Positions 25,819 through 35,412 of a stretch of DNA of 64,000 nucleotides are shown one piece after another; position 1 is the stretch's first letter, and every line of letters starts with the position of its first letter. The notes beneath the pieces were generated by a model, which was not told where the DNA came from, did no database searches, and was given only the letters and a program-made list of their open reading frames with translations. Source of the DNA: Candidatus Kaistella beijingensis (lineage in GTDB: Bacteria; Bacteroidota; Bacteroidia; Flavobacteriales; Weeksellaceae); the NCBI RefSeq assembly GCF_020084865.1, contig NZ_CP071953.1, positions 1,426,001 to 1,490,000 on the forward strand. Reading direction: 5' to 3'. The position numbers and the translations under genes were made by a program.

Positions 25819-26724
25819 CTACATTTTTACATTATTCTGGAGCAAAGATAACGATTCTTGAAGGGAATTTTCAAAATTTACCCAATTGATGTTTTCTTCT
25901 TTCCGATACCAAGTCAACTGACGTTTTGCAAATCTGCGGGAATTTTTCTTGATTTCTTCAATTGCAAAATCTAAAGTCCAAGTTCCATCAAAATATTTGA
26001 AAAGCTCGGTGTAACCTACGGTTTGAAGCGGAACGAGATTTTTATATTGAAATAAATTTTTGGCTTCATCCAATAAACCGTCTTCCATCATTTTATCCAC
26101 GCGTTGATTTATTCTTTCGTAAATCTTTTCTCGTGGCGCCTCAATTCCAATTCGGATGACCTTGAAATCGCGTTTTTTTAACTGTGAACTAATGTTTTCG
26201 GTATAGGTTTTTCCTGTTTGCCAAATAATGTCGATGGCCCTGAACAGTCTTCTGGGATTGCCTTTGTCAACGGTTTGATAATATTCAGAATCCAGTTCTT
26301 TAAGCATATTTTGAAGCGTTTCGATTCCTTCTTCATTGAAAATTTTTTCGAGTTTTCTCTGGTTTTCTTCGTTCGCTTCGGGTAAATCGTTCAGTCCTTC
26401 AATCACGGCTTTTTCGTACATCATACTTCCACCCACTAAAACCAAAACATCATGTCTTTTAAAAAGTTCAGCAATTTTTTGTAAAGAATCTTTTTCGTAT
26501 TGACCGATTGAATAATAATCTTCCACCGAAAGATTGCCGATAAAGTGATGCGGAACTTCTGCCAATTCTTCACTGGACGGGGTTGCCGTTCCGATTTTCA
26601 TCTCGCGGAAAAACTGTCGGGAATCGCAGGAAATAATTTCGGTGTCGAAATGTTTTGCAATTTCGATGGCGAGTTTTGTTTTGCCGATTCCTGTTGTTCC
26701 GATGATGGAGATGAGGGTTTTCAT
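25819..26724 (-). CDS. miaA: tRNA dimethylallyltransferase
   Basis: The protein has 301 residues from MKTLISIIGTTGIGKTKLA. The open frame runs on upstream to 27015, but that part is basic, repeat-derived sequence and is not part of the protein. The P-loop GTTGIGKT (9-16), CDSRQFFREMKIGTA (about 34-48), the GGSMMYEKAVIEGL region and the C-terminal KRQLTWYRKEE are all family features. MiaA transfers dimethylallyl to N6 of A37 in tRNAs that read UNN codons. Confidence 0.96.
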   Translation of the reverse strand: MKTLISIIGTTGIGKTKLAIEIAKHFDTEIISCDSRQFFREMKIGTATPSSEELAEVPHHFIGNLSVEDYYSIGQYEKDSLQKIAELFKRHDVLVLVGGSMMYEKAVIEGLNDLPEANEENQRKLEKIFNEEGIETLQNMLKELDSEYYQTVDKGNPRRLFRAIDIIWQTGKTYTENISSQLKKRDFKVIRIGIEAPREKIYERINQRVDKMMEDGLLDEAKNLFQYKNLVPLQTVGYTELFKYFDGTWTLDFAIEEIKKNSRRFAKRQLTWYRKEENINWVNFENSLQESLSLLQNNVKM

Positions 26725-27000
26725 TTCGTTGCAAATTACTTGAATTTTTTTATTTTTCCGAAAAGCTTTAGATGTTTTCTCGCTGATTTTGCTGATGGCG
26801 CAGATTTTTTCCAAAAGGAAACAAAATTTAATTTTTAGCCCCGATTGACTCACTAATCTTATTATTTTTAAAGGAATCGTCCAAACTCCTTTGTGGTTTT
26901 GCGGTGAAAATCCTTTTTTGCGGCGGCTTCGCCGCCGCAAAAAAGACTGTAACGAAAAGCGGGACCGATTTGCAAAGATTGCATAAAACTTCAAGCTCCT
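26725..27000. other. Intergenic stretch with a strong hairpin
   Basis: There is no gene here. It contains the word cgctgattttgctgatggcgcagatttt (26778-26805), which I know as a degenerate dispersed flavobacterial repeat, and a GC-rich perfect hairpin (26913-26945) with 15-bp arms, CTTTTTTGCGGCGGC and GCCGCCGCAAAAAAG, around TTC. The A and T runs are on the wrong sides for an intrinsic terminator. Confidence 0.7.
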
Positions 27001-27030
27001 AAAAAAACCGCCCAATTTCTTGAGCGGTTT
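27001..27030 (-). terminator. Intrinsic terminator of the DUF1232 gene
   Basis: Read on the minus strand, AAACCGCTCA, agaaat, TGGGCGGTT is followed by a T-run (27001-27007), about 20 bases after the stop codon. Confidence 0.8.
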
Positions 27031-27049
27031 GTGTATTTTGCTTTGTAAT

Positions 27050-27391
27050 TTATCCTACAATTTCTGCTTCTACAATATTGTTGTCGTTTTGTTTTCTGGA
27101 AGCTTCCCATGCCACAAATTTTTCGGCTTCGGAAGTGAGCATCGGGATTGCCATTGCAAGTAAAGCGAGGTCGTCTAAAACACCGATTACAGGAATCCAG
27201 TCTGGAATAATGTCGAGCGGTGAGAGCAGGTAAAGCATGACCAATGCTGGTAAAATCACGTTTTTGAATTCTGGTTTGTAGCCGCCTTTTGACATGATAG
27301 ACTTCACCATTCTTGCGATAACAGGAATTTTTTGGATGAATCCTTTGTGCTTAAAAGCTTCTTTCGCCAGTTGAATTTTTGATAGTTTCAT
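27050..27391 (-). CDS. YkvA family protein (DUF1232)
   Basis: The protein has 113 residues. The core FKNVILPALVMLYLLSPLDIIPDWIPVIGVLDDLALLAMAIPML (about 41-84) is the DUF1232 signature: two hydrophobic segments around the YLLSPLDIIPDWIP motif, likely membrane-inserted. The flanking basic helices are cytosolic. No biochemical role is established for this small family. It is a single gene with its own terminator. Confidence 0.9.
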   Translation of the reverse strand: MKLSKIQLAKEAFKHKGFIQKIPVIARMVKSIMSKGGYKPEFKNVILPALVMLYLLSPLDIIPDWIPVIGVLDDLALLAMAIPMLTSEAEKFVAWEASRKQNDNNIVEAEIVG

Positions 27392-27466
27392 TCTTGTGTT
27401 TGATTATTTTAAAACGCTGATAATTTCGCAAAATCTGTACCAAGATTTCGTAAATTTTAGTTAAAG

Positions 27467-28018
27467 TTATTTTACGATATTATCAATAAATTCGTGTACG
27501 GATTTGGAGTTCCAATCTTTGGAAGCGTCTTCCTTTAGAAGGATTCTTCCGTTTTTATCCAATAAAAATGTGGTCGGGAAAACTTTTGGTAAAACGTTCG
27601 CAGTGACCGGACTTTGTGCAATGTAAACTGGAGCCGTGTAATTGTTGTCTTTCAAAAATTTTACCACGTCTTCTTCTTGATCCTGCATCGCAATCAAGAC
27701 GAAATCTACTTTATCTTTTTTGGAATCATAAAGTTTTTGAATTGTTGGCCATTCTTCGCGACAAGGAGGACACCAAGTTCCCCAAAAATTCAGCAAAACC
27801 AGTTTATTCCCTTTCAGATTTTTAAGGTTGGTTGAAGTGGTGTTTATTCCTTTTAATTGAATGTCGTAATCTGCATCGTTCAACGTAACTGCGTTTTCAA
27901 TGGCTGCAACCGGAAAGAACAAATCTTTTATTTTCAGTTTAACTTCTGGAAAGGCAAAAAGAATAATCAGCATTGCAGTTGCAATTAAATAGAAAATATT
28001 TTTTTTAACAAAGTTCAT
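27467..28018 (-). CDS. TlpA family thiol-disulfide oxidoreductase
   Basis: The protein has 183 residues. An N-terminal membrane anchor (about 8-26) places a thioredoxin fold in the periplasm. The active site is WGTWCPPCREEW (CPPC, about 84-95), with VFPTTFLLDKNG as the cis-Pro strand (about 147-158). TlpA/ResA relatives reduce disulfides in apocytochromes or other exported proteins. The gene lies 32 bases downstream of another thioredoxin-like gene and is probably co-transcribed. Confidence 0.92.
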   Translation of the reverse strand: MNFVKKNIFYLIATAMLIILFAFPEVKLKIKDLFFPVAAIENAVTLNDADYDIQLKGINTTSTNLKNLKGNKLVLLNFWGTWCPPCREEWPTIQKLYDSKKDKVDFVLIAMQDQEEDVVKFLKDNNYTAPVYIAQSPVTANVLPKVFPTTFLLDKNGRILLKEDASKDWNSKSVHEFIDNIVK

Positions 28019-28050
28019 TTTTATTTTTAAATTTTCAAATTAACACATTT

Positions 28051-28623
28051 TTAAATGAGTTCGAGGATTTCTTGAACGGCATCTTTACCGCGGTTTTTCG
28101 CATAATAAACTTGTAAATCGTTGTAGAATTCTTCTCTTGGATAAGCTTCGGGATTTTCCTTGAATTTTCTCAGAAGTTCCATTCCGTGTTTTGGTCTTGG
28201 TCCCCAATGATTGATGACGTTGAAGTTTTGGTCCAAAATAATAACAATGGGAATTGATTGTGTTCCGTTGGTTAAAAATTGGTCGATTAGGGAAAGGTCG
28301 GAATCACGCAGAAAAATTTTCACTTCATTTCCCGCTGCCTCGAAAAACTTGGAAACTGCAGGAACAGTCGCACTTGCATCGCCGCACCAAGGTTCAGAAA
28401 TCATGAGAATTTTGCCGTTAAAATTTTTTGATTTTAAAGTTTCAAGTTGTGAATCGTCAACTTTAAAAGTTTTTAAAATTCGGTTCATTCTTTGAAGTCC
28501 GAGTTCGTAATATTCCTGATGTTCGTCGTTTTTGTCGGGATTATCATTTGCTCTTTCTTCGGAAATTTTTAGGTATTCGTCGAAACTGATTGCTTTTTGC
28601 CAGTAGTTCTGTAGGTTTGACAT
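28051..28623 (-). CDS. Thioredoxin family protein with WCGDA motif
   Basis: The protein has 190 residues from MSNLQNYWQKAISFDEYL; a start 13 codons upstream is possible but atypical. The MISEPWCGDASATVPAV segment (about 70-86) replaces the classical CxxC with a single cysteine, and QSIPIVIILDQ (about 119-129) provides the cis-proline. It ends ...VQEILELI. This cytosolic family is common in Bacteroidota and Firmicutes; it may bind or repair thiols, but no role is proven. Confidence 0.87.
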   Translation of the reverse strand: MSNLQNYWQKAISFDEYLKISEERANDNPDKNDEHQEYYELGLQRMNRILKTFKVDDSQLETLKSKNFNGKILMISEPWCGDASATVPAVSKFFEAAGNEVKIFLRDSDLSLIDQFLTNGTQSIPIVIILDQNFNVINHWGPRPKHGMELLRKFKENPEAYPREEFYNDLQVYYAKNRGKDAVQEILELI

Positions 28624-28743
28624 GATTTGATTTTGTTTGAAATTATTTAATTTATTCTGCAAATTTCGTGATTAAAAAACGATTAATTTGTGATAACCAT
28701 CACTCTTGAAATGTAATTTTCCAAATCATTTCCTTTAAGGGTA

Positions 28744-29805
28744 TCACACTTTGCGAATTTTATTAATCAAAAACAAATCCGCCAAAACAAAAGCAGCCAA
28801 ATTTTCCACAACAGGAACTGCTCTCGGTAAAACACACGGATCGTGGCGACCTTTTCCTTCCACAATCACGGGATTTCTGTCTTTGTCCACACTTTCTTGC
28901 GGTCTCAAAATCGTGGCAACCGGTTTGAAAGCGACACGAAAATAAATATCCATCCCATTCGAAATTCCGCCTTGAATTCCTCCTGAAAGATTGGTTTTTG
29001 TGGAGAAATCTTCGTTGAATAAATCGTTGTGTTCTTTTCCAGTCATTTTTGCGCCACAAAATCCGCTTCCGTATTCGAAACCTTTTGCTGCGTTGATGTT
29101 CATCATTGCTTTTGCCAATTCTGCCTGCAATTTTCCGAAAACGGGTTCGCCAATTCCAGCCGGAAGATTTTTGATGACGCAGGTTATTGTTCCGCCGATT
29201 GTATTTCCCTCTTTTTTAATTTCCTTAATTTTTGAAATCATTTTTTGGGCGGTTTCCGAATCCGGACAACGAACTTCATTGGAATCAATTTCAGAAAAAT
29301 CTAAATCCTGATAAGGTTTTTCACAGAAAATTTCGCCAACAGAAGAAACGTAAGCACTGATTTCAACGTCTTTTGGGAGAATTTGCTTTGCCAAACTTCC
29401 TGCAACCACCCAATTTACGGTTTCGCGTGCAGAAGATTTCCCGCCGCCGCGATAATCACGGATTCCGAATTTTTGGTCGTATGTAAAATCTGCGTGACTT
29501 GGTCGATATGCTTTTGCAATATGGTCGTAATCTTTCGATTTTTGATTTTCATTTTCGATGATGAAACCGATTGGAGTTCCAGTGGTTTTTCCCTCAAAAA
29601 TTCCGGAAAGAAATTTCACGGTGTCACTTTCTTTGCGTTGCGTCACGATGGAACTTTGCCCAGGTTTTCTGCGGTCGAGTTGATGCTGAACTGCTTCCAA
29701 ATCCACTTCCAAACCTGCTGGAAAATGGGTTAAAATTCCGCCATAAGCGATTCCATGACTTTCACCAAAAGTGGAAAGCGAGAGAAAATTTCCTAAACTG
29801 AACAT
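28744..29805 (-). CDS. aroC: Chorismate synthase
   Basis: The protein has 353 residues. It carries out the last shikimate step, anti-elimination of phosphate from EPSP using reduced FMN. The three signatures are visible: [10 protein letters not shown] (15-24), a central [19 protein letters not shown] block (about 119-137) and [18 protein letters not shown] (about 319-336). The length and start ([10 protein letters not shown]) are typical. It is a single gene here. Confidence 0.97.
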   Translation of the reverse strand: MFSLGNFLSLSTFGESHGIAYGGILTHFPAGLEVDLEAVQHQLDRRKPGQSSIVTQRKESDTVKFLSGIFEGKTTGTPIGFIIENENQKSKDYDHIAKAYRPSHADFTYDQKFGIRDYRGGGKSSARETVNWVVAGSLAKQILPKDVEISAYVSSVGEIFCEKPYQDLDFSEIDSNEVRCPDSETAQKMISKIKEIKKEGNTIGGTITCVIKNLPAGIGEPVFGKLQAELAKAMMNINAAKGFEYGSGFCGAKMTGKEHNDLFNEDFSTKTNLSGGIQGGISNGMDIYFRVAFKPVATILRPQESVDKDRNPVIVEGKGRHDPCVLPRAVPVVENLAAFVLADLFLINKIRKV

Positions 29806-29892
29806 GTGACAAAGTTAATGAAAACGTGCGAGATTTCGTGATACGAGGTGCGAACTTAATTGCAGGTAAAAGCATGAAAAATCTTTAATGTA

Positions 29893-31533
29893 CTACCTTT
29901 TAGCATCTAAACTTAAGATGTAATTCTCCAAAACTTCCTGAAGTTGCATTTTTTCTTTTGGTGTTAAATTCTTCCAGATAAAACCTTCTTTCAAAGTTTT
30001 TCCTTTCAATTGTGGAAAAATTCCGGCATCGTGATATTCTTTCAGGTAATCAGGTGAAACGGCAGGAATAGGAATGTCAAAACTTAAAATATATCCATCC
30101 ACGACCTTAAAATCAAGATTTCCGATTTGATAACTTCGATAATGATTCCAATCGTATGTCGAGGGTAGAATAAACTGTTCCGCTTTGAAACTCCCCATTA
30201 ATGATCCCACCCGAAAACTTGGCAGATGATTTTTGAAAAGATTAGGGTAAGAAAGAAAAAGTGCCAAAACAGACGACATGACAAAGAAAGCAGTCATTGA
30301 AAACTTCCTGGAAAACCGGTTGACAAAAAAAACAAAAAATATGACGAAGAACACATCAATGAAAAACCTGTACTGCGCAGAAAACAAAAGAACTAAAACA
30401 CTTTTAGTTACAACCGACACCAATAAAATCCAAACTAATGTTGAATTTTTCTTCAAGGCAAAAACAAAAAAAACAATTAAACTGATGATAAATAATGTGT
30501 TGATTTTACCTTTAATCCCTTCCAATAAAAACCAATTTTTAATATAATCCCACCGCGAAAACTGGTCAATCTTCGAGTAGGTGAACTGCATGTCATAAGT
30601 TTTCTGGATTGCCATTTCTGCAGAATTTTTTAAAAGTTGGGCATTGGGTTTCCAGGACCACCCTAAATCTAAAAATTGCATCGGAAAAACCGGATAACCA
30701 AAAACCCAAATATTCTTGATGAAGAATAACAAAAGAATGCAAATCCCTGGAAGTACAAATTTCACAGATTTTTTTAGGATCAGCAATGAATATAGAAATA
30801 CGAAGAGTGGCACCCAAATCAAAGTTGGTTTGATGCAGAAAATGAAAATGGATATCAAAAAAAGCAAAACCGAATTTGTGTTGGCGCGCCAAACTTCATT
30901 TAAAACCATCAATGAAAAAGCAATAACCGGTAAATCTGGACTTGGAGATTGTGTAAATAAATACAAAACTGGAAGGAAAATTAAATTTATCCACGATTTT
31001 TTTTCAAATATATAAATCAGGTAAGTTATCAGAACCATCGTATTTAACCTTAGGAAAGGATCAGAGAAATTAGATAATCCTGCCTGAAAAATATGCCACA
31101 TCGACATTTGCCCCAAAACCAAATCCAAATTTGAAATTCCTTTTACCAATCCCACTTCCGAGATCCATTTCACGGTTGGAACATAATAACCAAAATGGTC
31201 TAAAATAAATGGATAATAGGAACCGAAAAAAACCGTAATGAAAGCCAGAACGCAAAACTCCCATTGATGTTCCGAAAAGAAATTCCAGACCGATTTATAT
31301 TCTTTAAAATAAAAGAAAGCCGCCAAACCAATGAATAAAATTAGAGCTTCAACCAGAACATTCAGCGGAAAGAAAAATGCAGTTATGGTGAAAATAGTGG
31401 TAATCGAAATGATTCCTGTTAATATTTTCAGAGAAATATTCGATTTGTAAATTCCGCTTAGCTTCATAAAGATGCTTCCGAATCCCAAAAGAACCGGAAG
31501 CAGGAAAATAACTGTAAATAAAATGTAAAGCAC
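29893..31533 (-). CDS. Multi-pass membrane protein of LIC_10190-like type
   Basis: The protein has 546 residues and about twelve hydrophobic helices. The aromatic loops and a DHFGYYVPTVKWISEVGLVKG segment (about 112-132) in the first periplasmic loop recall PMT/GT39-type glycosyltransferases and the LIC_10190 membrane family; the last 110 residues form a soluble tail. The start appears to be GTG at 31533, directly after the TAA of the upstream Asp-box gene with no gap, which implies translational coupling. Transfer of a lipid-linked sugar is a guess from topology only. Confidence 0.75.
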   Translation of the reverse strand: MLYILFTVIFLLPVLLGFGSIFMKLSGIYKSNISLKILTGIISITTIFTITAFFFPLNVLVEALILFIGLAAFFYFKEYKSVWNFFSEHQWEFCVLAFITVFFGSYYPFILDHFGYYVPTVKWISEVGLVKGISNLDLVLGQMSMWHIFQAGLSNFSDPFLRLNTMVLITYLIYIFEKKSWINLIFLPVLYLFTQSPSPDLPVIAFSLMVLNEVWRANTNSVLLFLISIFIFCIKPTLIWVPLFVFLYSLLILKKSVKFVLPGICILLLFFIKNIWVFGYPVFPMQFLDLGWSWKPNAQLLKNSAEMAIQKTYDMQFTYSKIDQFSRWDYIKNWFLLEGIKGKINTLFIISLIVFFVFALKKNSTLVWILLVSVVTKSVLVLLFSAQYRFFIDVFFVIFFVFFVNRFSRKFSMTAFFVMSSVLALFLSYPNLFKNHLPSFRVGSLMGSFKAEQFILPSTYDWNHYRSYQIGNLDFKVVDGYILSFDIPIPAVSPDYLKEYHDAGIFPQLKGKTLKEGFIWKNLTPKEKMQLQEVLENYILSLDAKR

Positions 31534-33060
31534 TTATTTAATAAACTTCACGGATTTCTTTGTGGTTCCATCCACCTTTAGTTCGCACACATAATTACCT
31601 TTCTTCAGTTTCAGAAGGTCGACTTCAATTTTTTGGATGTATTTTCCATAAGTCTGTTTTTCTTTTAAAATCTGATGAACCATTTTGCCACTCATATCGT
31701 AGATGTTGATTTCAACTTGCGATAGGGAATGAAGTTTATAGGAAATGTATGCTTCGTTTACAACAGGATTTGGATAAAAAGAAATGTTGTGATCACTAGA
31801 ATCTTCACTGGTTTGCAAAATCTCATTATCGTTGATATTTGCTGTAACGATTCTACTTGCTCCACCTACCTGATCTCCCCAAATTGGACGAACGACGCCG
31901 TTTCTCACCGCGATATTGGTATAATCTCCAAAAAATATTCCCGCATTCGGGGTGAAGGTTGTTTGGTTCACCTTCATATTCACAAAAGATTGTCCACCAT
32001 CGGTTGATTTGGCAATATAAACATCAGTTCTGCTGTCGGTGTAACTTCTTCTGTCGTAAAATACGAAATAAAGGTTTCCATTGGTGTGATCGATGGTCAT
32101 CCAGGTAAGAAACTGGTGTTTTCCGGAATTGTCGTTATTAACTTTTACGGGACTTGTCCATGTATTTCCGCCATCGGTAGACTTGCTTAAAAAAACGTCG
32201 GTATTATCTGTTCCGTTTCTTTGATCAGACCAGTTCACATAAATCGTTCCGCGATTTGGACCGTTGCTAATGTCGCATGCAGTAATGGGAAGTCCGTTAC
32301 TTCGATCAAGCCCGGGAATCATAAAATCCCAACCTCCTGGAATATCTGCAATTTTGATGTCATTGGTGAGCCAAGTATTTCCGCCATCGAACGAGCGGTC
32401 AAAAACAAGACCAGCCGGTCCTGCCCAAGAAACGTAAATTTCATTATTAGGACCAATTGCTGGGACTGCACCTTCAACCGTATTATCTTCATCCACACAA
32501 TCACCATCAATTTGATTTATTTTGAGGGCATTGCTCCACGAATTTCCTCCGTCTACAGATTTTGAAAATAAGATCGCGGTTTTGTCGTTTGGATTGGTGC
32601 TTCCGTAAGAATCAAACTGAGTCCAGGTCATGTACAGATTGTTGTTACTGTCTACAGCAAGCCACTGTTTATCGTGTTGCTTTCCATTCAATCCTGCAAA
32701 ACTTCCGTTATTATAAGATACTCCCCCATCGGCTGATTTTTGCACGACGATTCTATCGAGCCAACTCCCAGAACTTGGGTTGGACAAATGCCCAAAAAAC
32801 AAATTTCCGGTATTGTCGAAAACCATCACCGGATCTCCCCAAACTCCAAATGTTGAACTTAGAGTTTTGCGCGTCCAGTTTAAACCACCATTGGTTGAAT
32901 AATAATAGTTATTAATATTTGCGGCAGCAACAACGATGTTGGGATTGTTAGGATGAACAGCAATCGTTGGCTCAGTGGGTGTACCACTGTGAATAACAAC
33001 ATTTTGCTGGGCACTAAAAAGCATTGTGGCAAAAGTTGCGAGAAAATAATTGAGTTTCAT
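31534..33060 (-). CDS. T9SS-exported Asp-box (BNR repeat) sialidase-fold protein
   Basis: The protein has 508 residues from MKLNYFLATFATMLFSAQQ, a signal peptide; an ATG two codons earlier is possible. At least six Asp-box-like repeats are visible (STNGGLNWTRK, SADGGVSYNN, SVDGGNSWSN, SFDGGNTWLT, STDGGNTWTS, STDGGQSFVN), predicting a six-bladed beta-propeller. Residues from about 420 (YPNPVVNEAYISY...) to the end (KKSVKFIK) are a type A sorting domain for T9SS export. The catalytic arginine triad and nucleophile of true sialidases are not obvious, so enzyme activity is uncertain. Confidence 0.88.
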   Translation of the reverse strand: MKLNYFLATFATMLFSAQQNVVIHSGTPTEPTIAVHPNNPNIVVAAANINNYYYSTNGGLNWTRKTLSSTFGVWGDPVMVFDNTGNLFFGHLSNPSSGSWLDRIVVQKSADGGVSYNNGSFAGLNGKQHDKQWLAVDSNNNLYMTWTQFDSYGSTNPNDKTAILFSKSVDGGNSWSNALKINQIDGDCVDEDNTVEGAVPAIGPNNEIYVSWAGPAGLVFDRSFDGGNTWLTNDIKIADIPGGWDFMIPGLDRSNGLPITACDISNGPNRGTIYVNWSDQRNGTDNTDVFLSKSTDGGNTWTSPVKVNNDNSGKHQFLTWMTIDHTNGNLYFVFYDRRSYTDSRTDVYIAKSTDGGQSFVNMKVNQTTFTPNAGIFFGDYTNIAVRNGVVRPIWGDQVGGASRIVTANINDNEILQTSEDSSDHNISFYPNPVVNEAYISYKLHSLSQVEINIYDMSGKMVHQILKEKQTYGKYIQKIEVDLLKLKKGNYVCELKVDGTTKKSVKFIK

Positions 33061-33066
33061 AAGCAT

Positions 33067-33100
33067 AAAAAAGATTGCTTAAAATTAAGCAATCTTTCAA
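33067..33100 (-). terminator. Terminator of the glycine-zipper lipoprotein gene
   Basis: Read on the minus strand, AAAGATTGCTTA, attt, TAAGCAATCTTT is followed by more T residues (33067-33072). It lies between the lipoprotein stop and the Asp-box gene start, so the latter needs its own promoter or read-through. Confidence 0.75.
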
Positions 33101-33127
33101 TATATAAATTGTAATTTGGTTTAAAAA

Positions 33128-33688
33128 TTATCTCGGTTGCACTCTACCATCTTTTCTATCCTGCGCTCTACCAATTGCATATCCTGTTGCACCACCTACA
33201 ATACCTCCAATTACGGCACCTGCTCCACGGTTATTTTTGTTGATAATCGCTCCTGCTGCTGCACCACCTACTGTACCAATAATGGTTCCTTTAGCTGCTT
33301 TACTCATCCCTTGTTTTTGGGTGGTACCTTGAGTTGTTCCTGAAGAAGTTCCCTGTGTTCCGGCATAAGTCCCTGAACTTGAAGATGTTCTTGGTGTATT
33401 ATTTACATAAACCGTTCTCGTTTTAGTAACCACTTTAGGTTTAGCAGCGACTGCTGTTGCTGCAGCTGCTTTCGCTTTGTTGGCTTCAACAATACTATCG
33501 GCTTTTTTCTGTGTTTCGTAAGCCATTCTTTCTTTTTCAATCGCCAACTTTTGTTGTTCAATTTCAAGCTGTCTTTGCTGAAATTCTACTTTTTGCTGTT
33601 CTAATGATTTTTCAGCTACCGTGTTGTCCTTTTTACAGGCAGTCAACATAAATACCGACATTACACCTGCTAACAATATATTTTTCAT
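33128..33688 (-). CDS. Lipoprotein with YMGG-like glycine zipper
   Basis: The protein has 186 residues. The signal peptide ends in a lipobox (VFMLTACKKD, Cys18). Residues 28-75 form a charged coiled coil rich in Gln, Glu and Lys, followed by an Ala/Thr/Ser-rich linker (about 75-125). The glycine zipper (KGTIIGTVGGAAAGAIINK, then AVIGGIVGGATGYAIG, about 133-172) may insert in a membrane. A basic tail closes it. Similar lipoproteins are common in Chryseobacterium; the role is unknown, possibly envelope structure. Confidence 0.85.
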   Translation of the reverse strand: MKNILLAGVMSVFMLTACKKDNTVAEKSLEQQKVEFQQRQLEIEQQKLAIEKERMAYETQKKADSIVEANKAKAAAATAVAAKPKVVTKTRTVYVNNTPRTSSSSGTYAGTQGTSSGTTQGTTQKQGMSKAAKGTIIGTVGGAAAGAIINKNNRGAGAVIGGIVGGATGYAIGRAQDRKDGRVQPR

Positions 33689-33837
33689 AATTTTAAATTT
33701 TAGATGATATATCTTTGATCATAGTCACGGAGTGTATGCCAAAAACGAAACCAATTGAGTGTTAAAGAAACGTTAAACTCTTTAAAATTTCTTAAAACAA
33801 AAAAGCAAACTGCTGATATTTAACAATTTGCTTTAAG

Positions 33838-33908
33838 AGGTTCCTAGCGGATTCGAACCGCTGTAGATGGTGTTGCAGACCACTGCCTAACCACTCGGCC
33901 AAAGAACC
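33838..33908 (-). tRNA. tRNA-Cys (GCA)
   Basis: The 71-base minus-strand sequence folds as a cloverleaf. The acceptor GGTTCTT pairs with AGGAACC (one G-T), the anticodon loop reads CTGCAAC with anticodon GCA, and the T arm contains GGTTCGAATCC. The discriminator base is T and CCA is not encoded. A TAnnTTTG-type box (minus, 33920-33927) lies just upstream. Confidence 0.95.
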
Positions 33909-33967
33909 ATTTGGGTTTGCAAATATAGGAATTTTTCTAAAAACTGAAAAATTTGTTGCGGTATAAA

Positions 33968-35344
33968 TTACATTCCCTGGACTAAAAGTTTCAGTTGTGC
34001 GTCGGTATCAATCACTGCTGTAATTCCATTTTGGTTTAAAATAACTTGTGAAGGTTTCAGTTTGAAAACTTTCCCCTGCATTTTCAAGCCTTTGAAATAT
34101 TCTTTGTTGAAGGTTTCTTCAATGCTTTTCTTGGATGAACTTTCTAATTCCGCGGTTGGAATTCCATATTCCTCCTCAATCATTTTCACGATTTTTCCTT
34201 GAAAAAGTAATGTTGCGGTTTTCTGCAAAATATTTTTAGTTTTCAGTTTGAATTTGGTATCACTTAAAACAATTTTTCTTTTCAGCTCATCATAAATCGG
34301 AATTCCCGAAATGAAAGAAGTTCCGTCAACAGTTCCTTCCGTTTGTGCTTCAATCATGATTCGTTGATTTTCGCCATATACTTTAATTTTTGTGATTTTG
34401 ATTTTGGATTTTCCTTCTCTAAAGTCAAATTCCTTATTCAAAAACATTTTTTCAGCGATTGCAGTTGCTTCGGTGAACGGAATATTCGCCGTAGTTTGAA
34501 GTAGAAATTTCTGTGGCAAAGCTTGAACAGAATTAAAATTTGCAATTGTTTTAATTGAAGGCGAAGCTGCAGGTTTTTGTCCCGTAAACGTTTCAGAAAA
34601 GGTATCGATTCCGATATTGGCTTCAATTTGATTTCCGTAGAAAACTAATGGTGAGATATTTACAGCAATCGGTGTGATTTTCAGCCAAGTGTTGTACTCT
34701 TCCGAAATGTTAAAAGGTTGCGAAAACTGATTCCACGCCATAATAGCATATTGCTGAAAGTTGAGTTGCTTCAACATCATCTCATCAATAGTTTTACAAA
34801 AATCGGCTTGCTGTTTTTTCAGACTTGATTCTACCAAATTAGTAATGGGAACTTTAATTTTACCATAATCAAGTACAGGTTTTGTCACCCATTTAAAACC
34901 CATCGGTTGTGTTTTGGTATTCATCGTCCAATTATTATTAAAAGTGAGTTGAGAATTGAAATACATCACCGTTTCAAAAGTCGTGTTTTGGTAAGTGTAA
35001 ACTCCGAACGTTCCGATTCCTTTTTCTGCCCAAATTTTTAAGGGAACTTCAATGAGTAAATTTTGATTTGTTCCGCCAACTAAACGGATTGGTCGGGTTT
35101 TCCAGACTTTTACTTTGAATTGGTCATTGTCATTATCGGTGTACGAATCGTCCTGAAAAACCAATTGCGGAACGGAATTATTAATGATATTGGCAATCTC
35201 CGAAAGAGGAATTTTCACAGGCATCGTAATGGAAGATTTTATCTTCGGGAAATTTAAATCTGTTGCTGAAACGACTTGTACATTTTGTTGTGAAAATACT
35301 TTCGCACCAAAAACCAACAAAAACATTATTAAAAATTTTCGCAT
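33968..35344 (-). CDS. DUF4403 family protein
   Basis: The protein has 458 residues from MRKFLIMFLLVFGAKVFSQ, a signal peptide; an upstream ATG adds eight polar residues. The mature part is rich in beta-strands, with blocks SSITMPVKIPLSEIANIIN, PIRLVGGTNQNLLIEVPLKIW and, near the end, GKVFKLKPSQVILNQNGITAVIDTDAQLKLLV. This is the pattern of DUF4403, a Bacteroidota/Proteobacteria family thought to resemble lipid-binding BPI-like folds. No function is known. It lies just downstream of no obvious partner; tRNA-Cys follows on the same strand. Confidence 0.82.
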   Translation of the reverse strand: MRKFLIMFLLVFGAKVFSQQNVQVVSATDLNFPKIKSSITMPVKIPLSEIANIINNSVPQLVFQDDSYTDNDNDQFKVKVWKTRPIRLVGGTNQNLLIEVPLKIWAEKGIGTFGVYTYQNTTFETVMYFNSQLTFNNNWTMNTKTQPMGFKWVTKPVLDYGKIKVPITNLVESSLKKQQADFCKTIDEMMLKQLNFQQYAIMAWNQFSQPFNISEEYNTWLKITPIAVNISPLVFYGNQIEANIGIDTFSETFTGQKPAASPSIKTIANFNSVQALPQKFLLQTTANIPFTEATAIAEKMFLNKEFDFREGKSKIKITKIKVYGENQRIMIEAQTEGTVDGTSFISGIPIYDELKRKIVLSDTKFKLKTKNILQKTATLLFQGKIVKMIEEEYGIPTAELESSSKKSIEETFNKEYFKGLKMQGKVFKLKPSQVILNQNGITAVIDTDAQLKLLVQGM

Positions 35345-35412
35345 TTTTACATTTTGAATGAAACGCAAATTTCATCAAAATTTTATTATCACCTTTAAAA
35401 TATTTTCTTTCA

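Noticed and set aside
26725..27015. N-terminal extension of miaA by 97 codons
   Set aside because: The extension is basic, unlike any MiaA, and overlaps the GC hairpin and a terminator; the normal start MKTLISIIG is at 26724.
31534..33060. True sialidase assignment
   Set aside because: Asp-boxes alone define the propeller fold; the arginine triad and catalytic tyrosine could not be placed, so only the fold is named.
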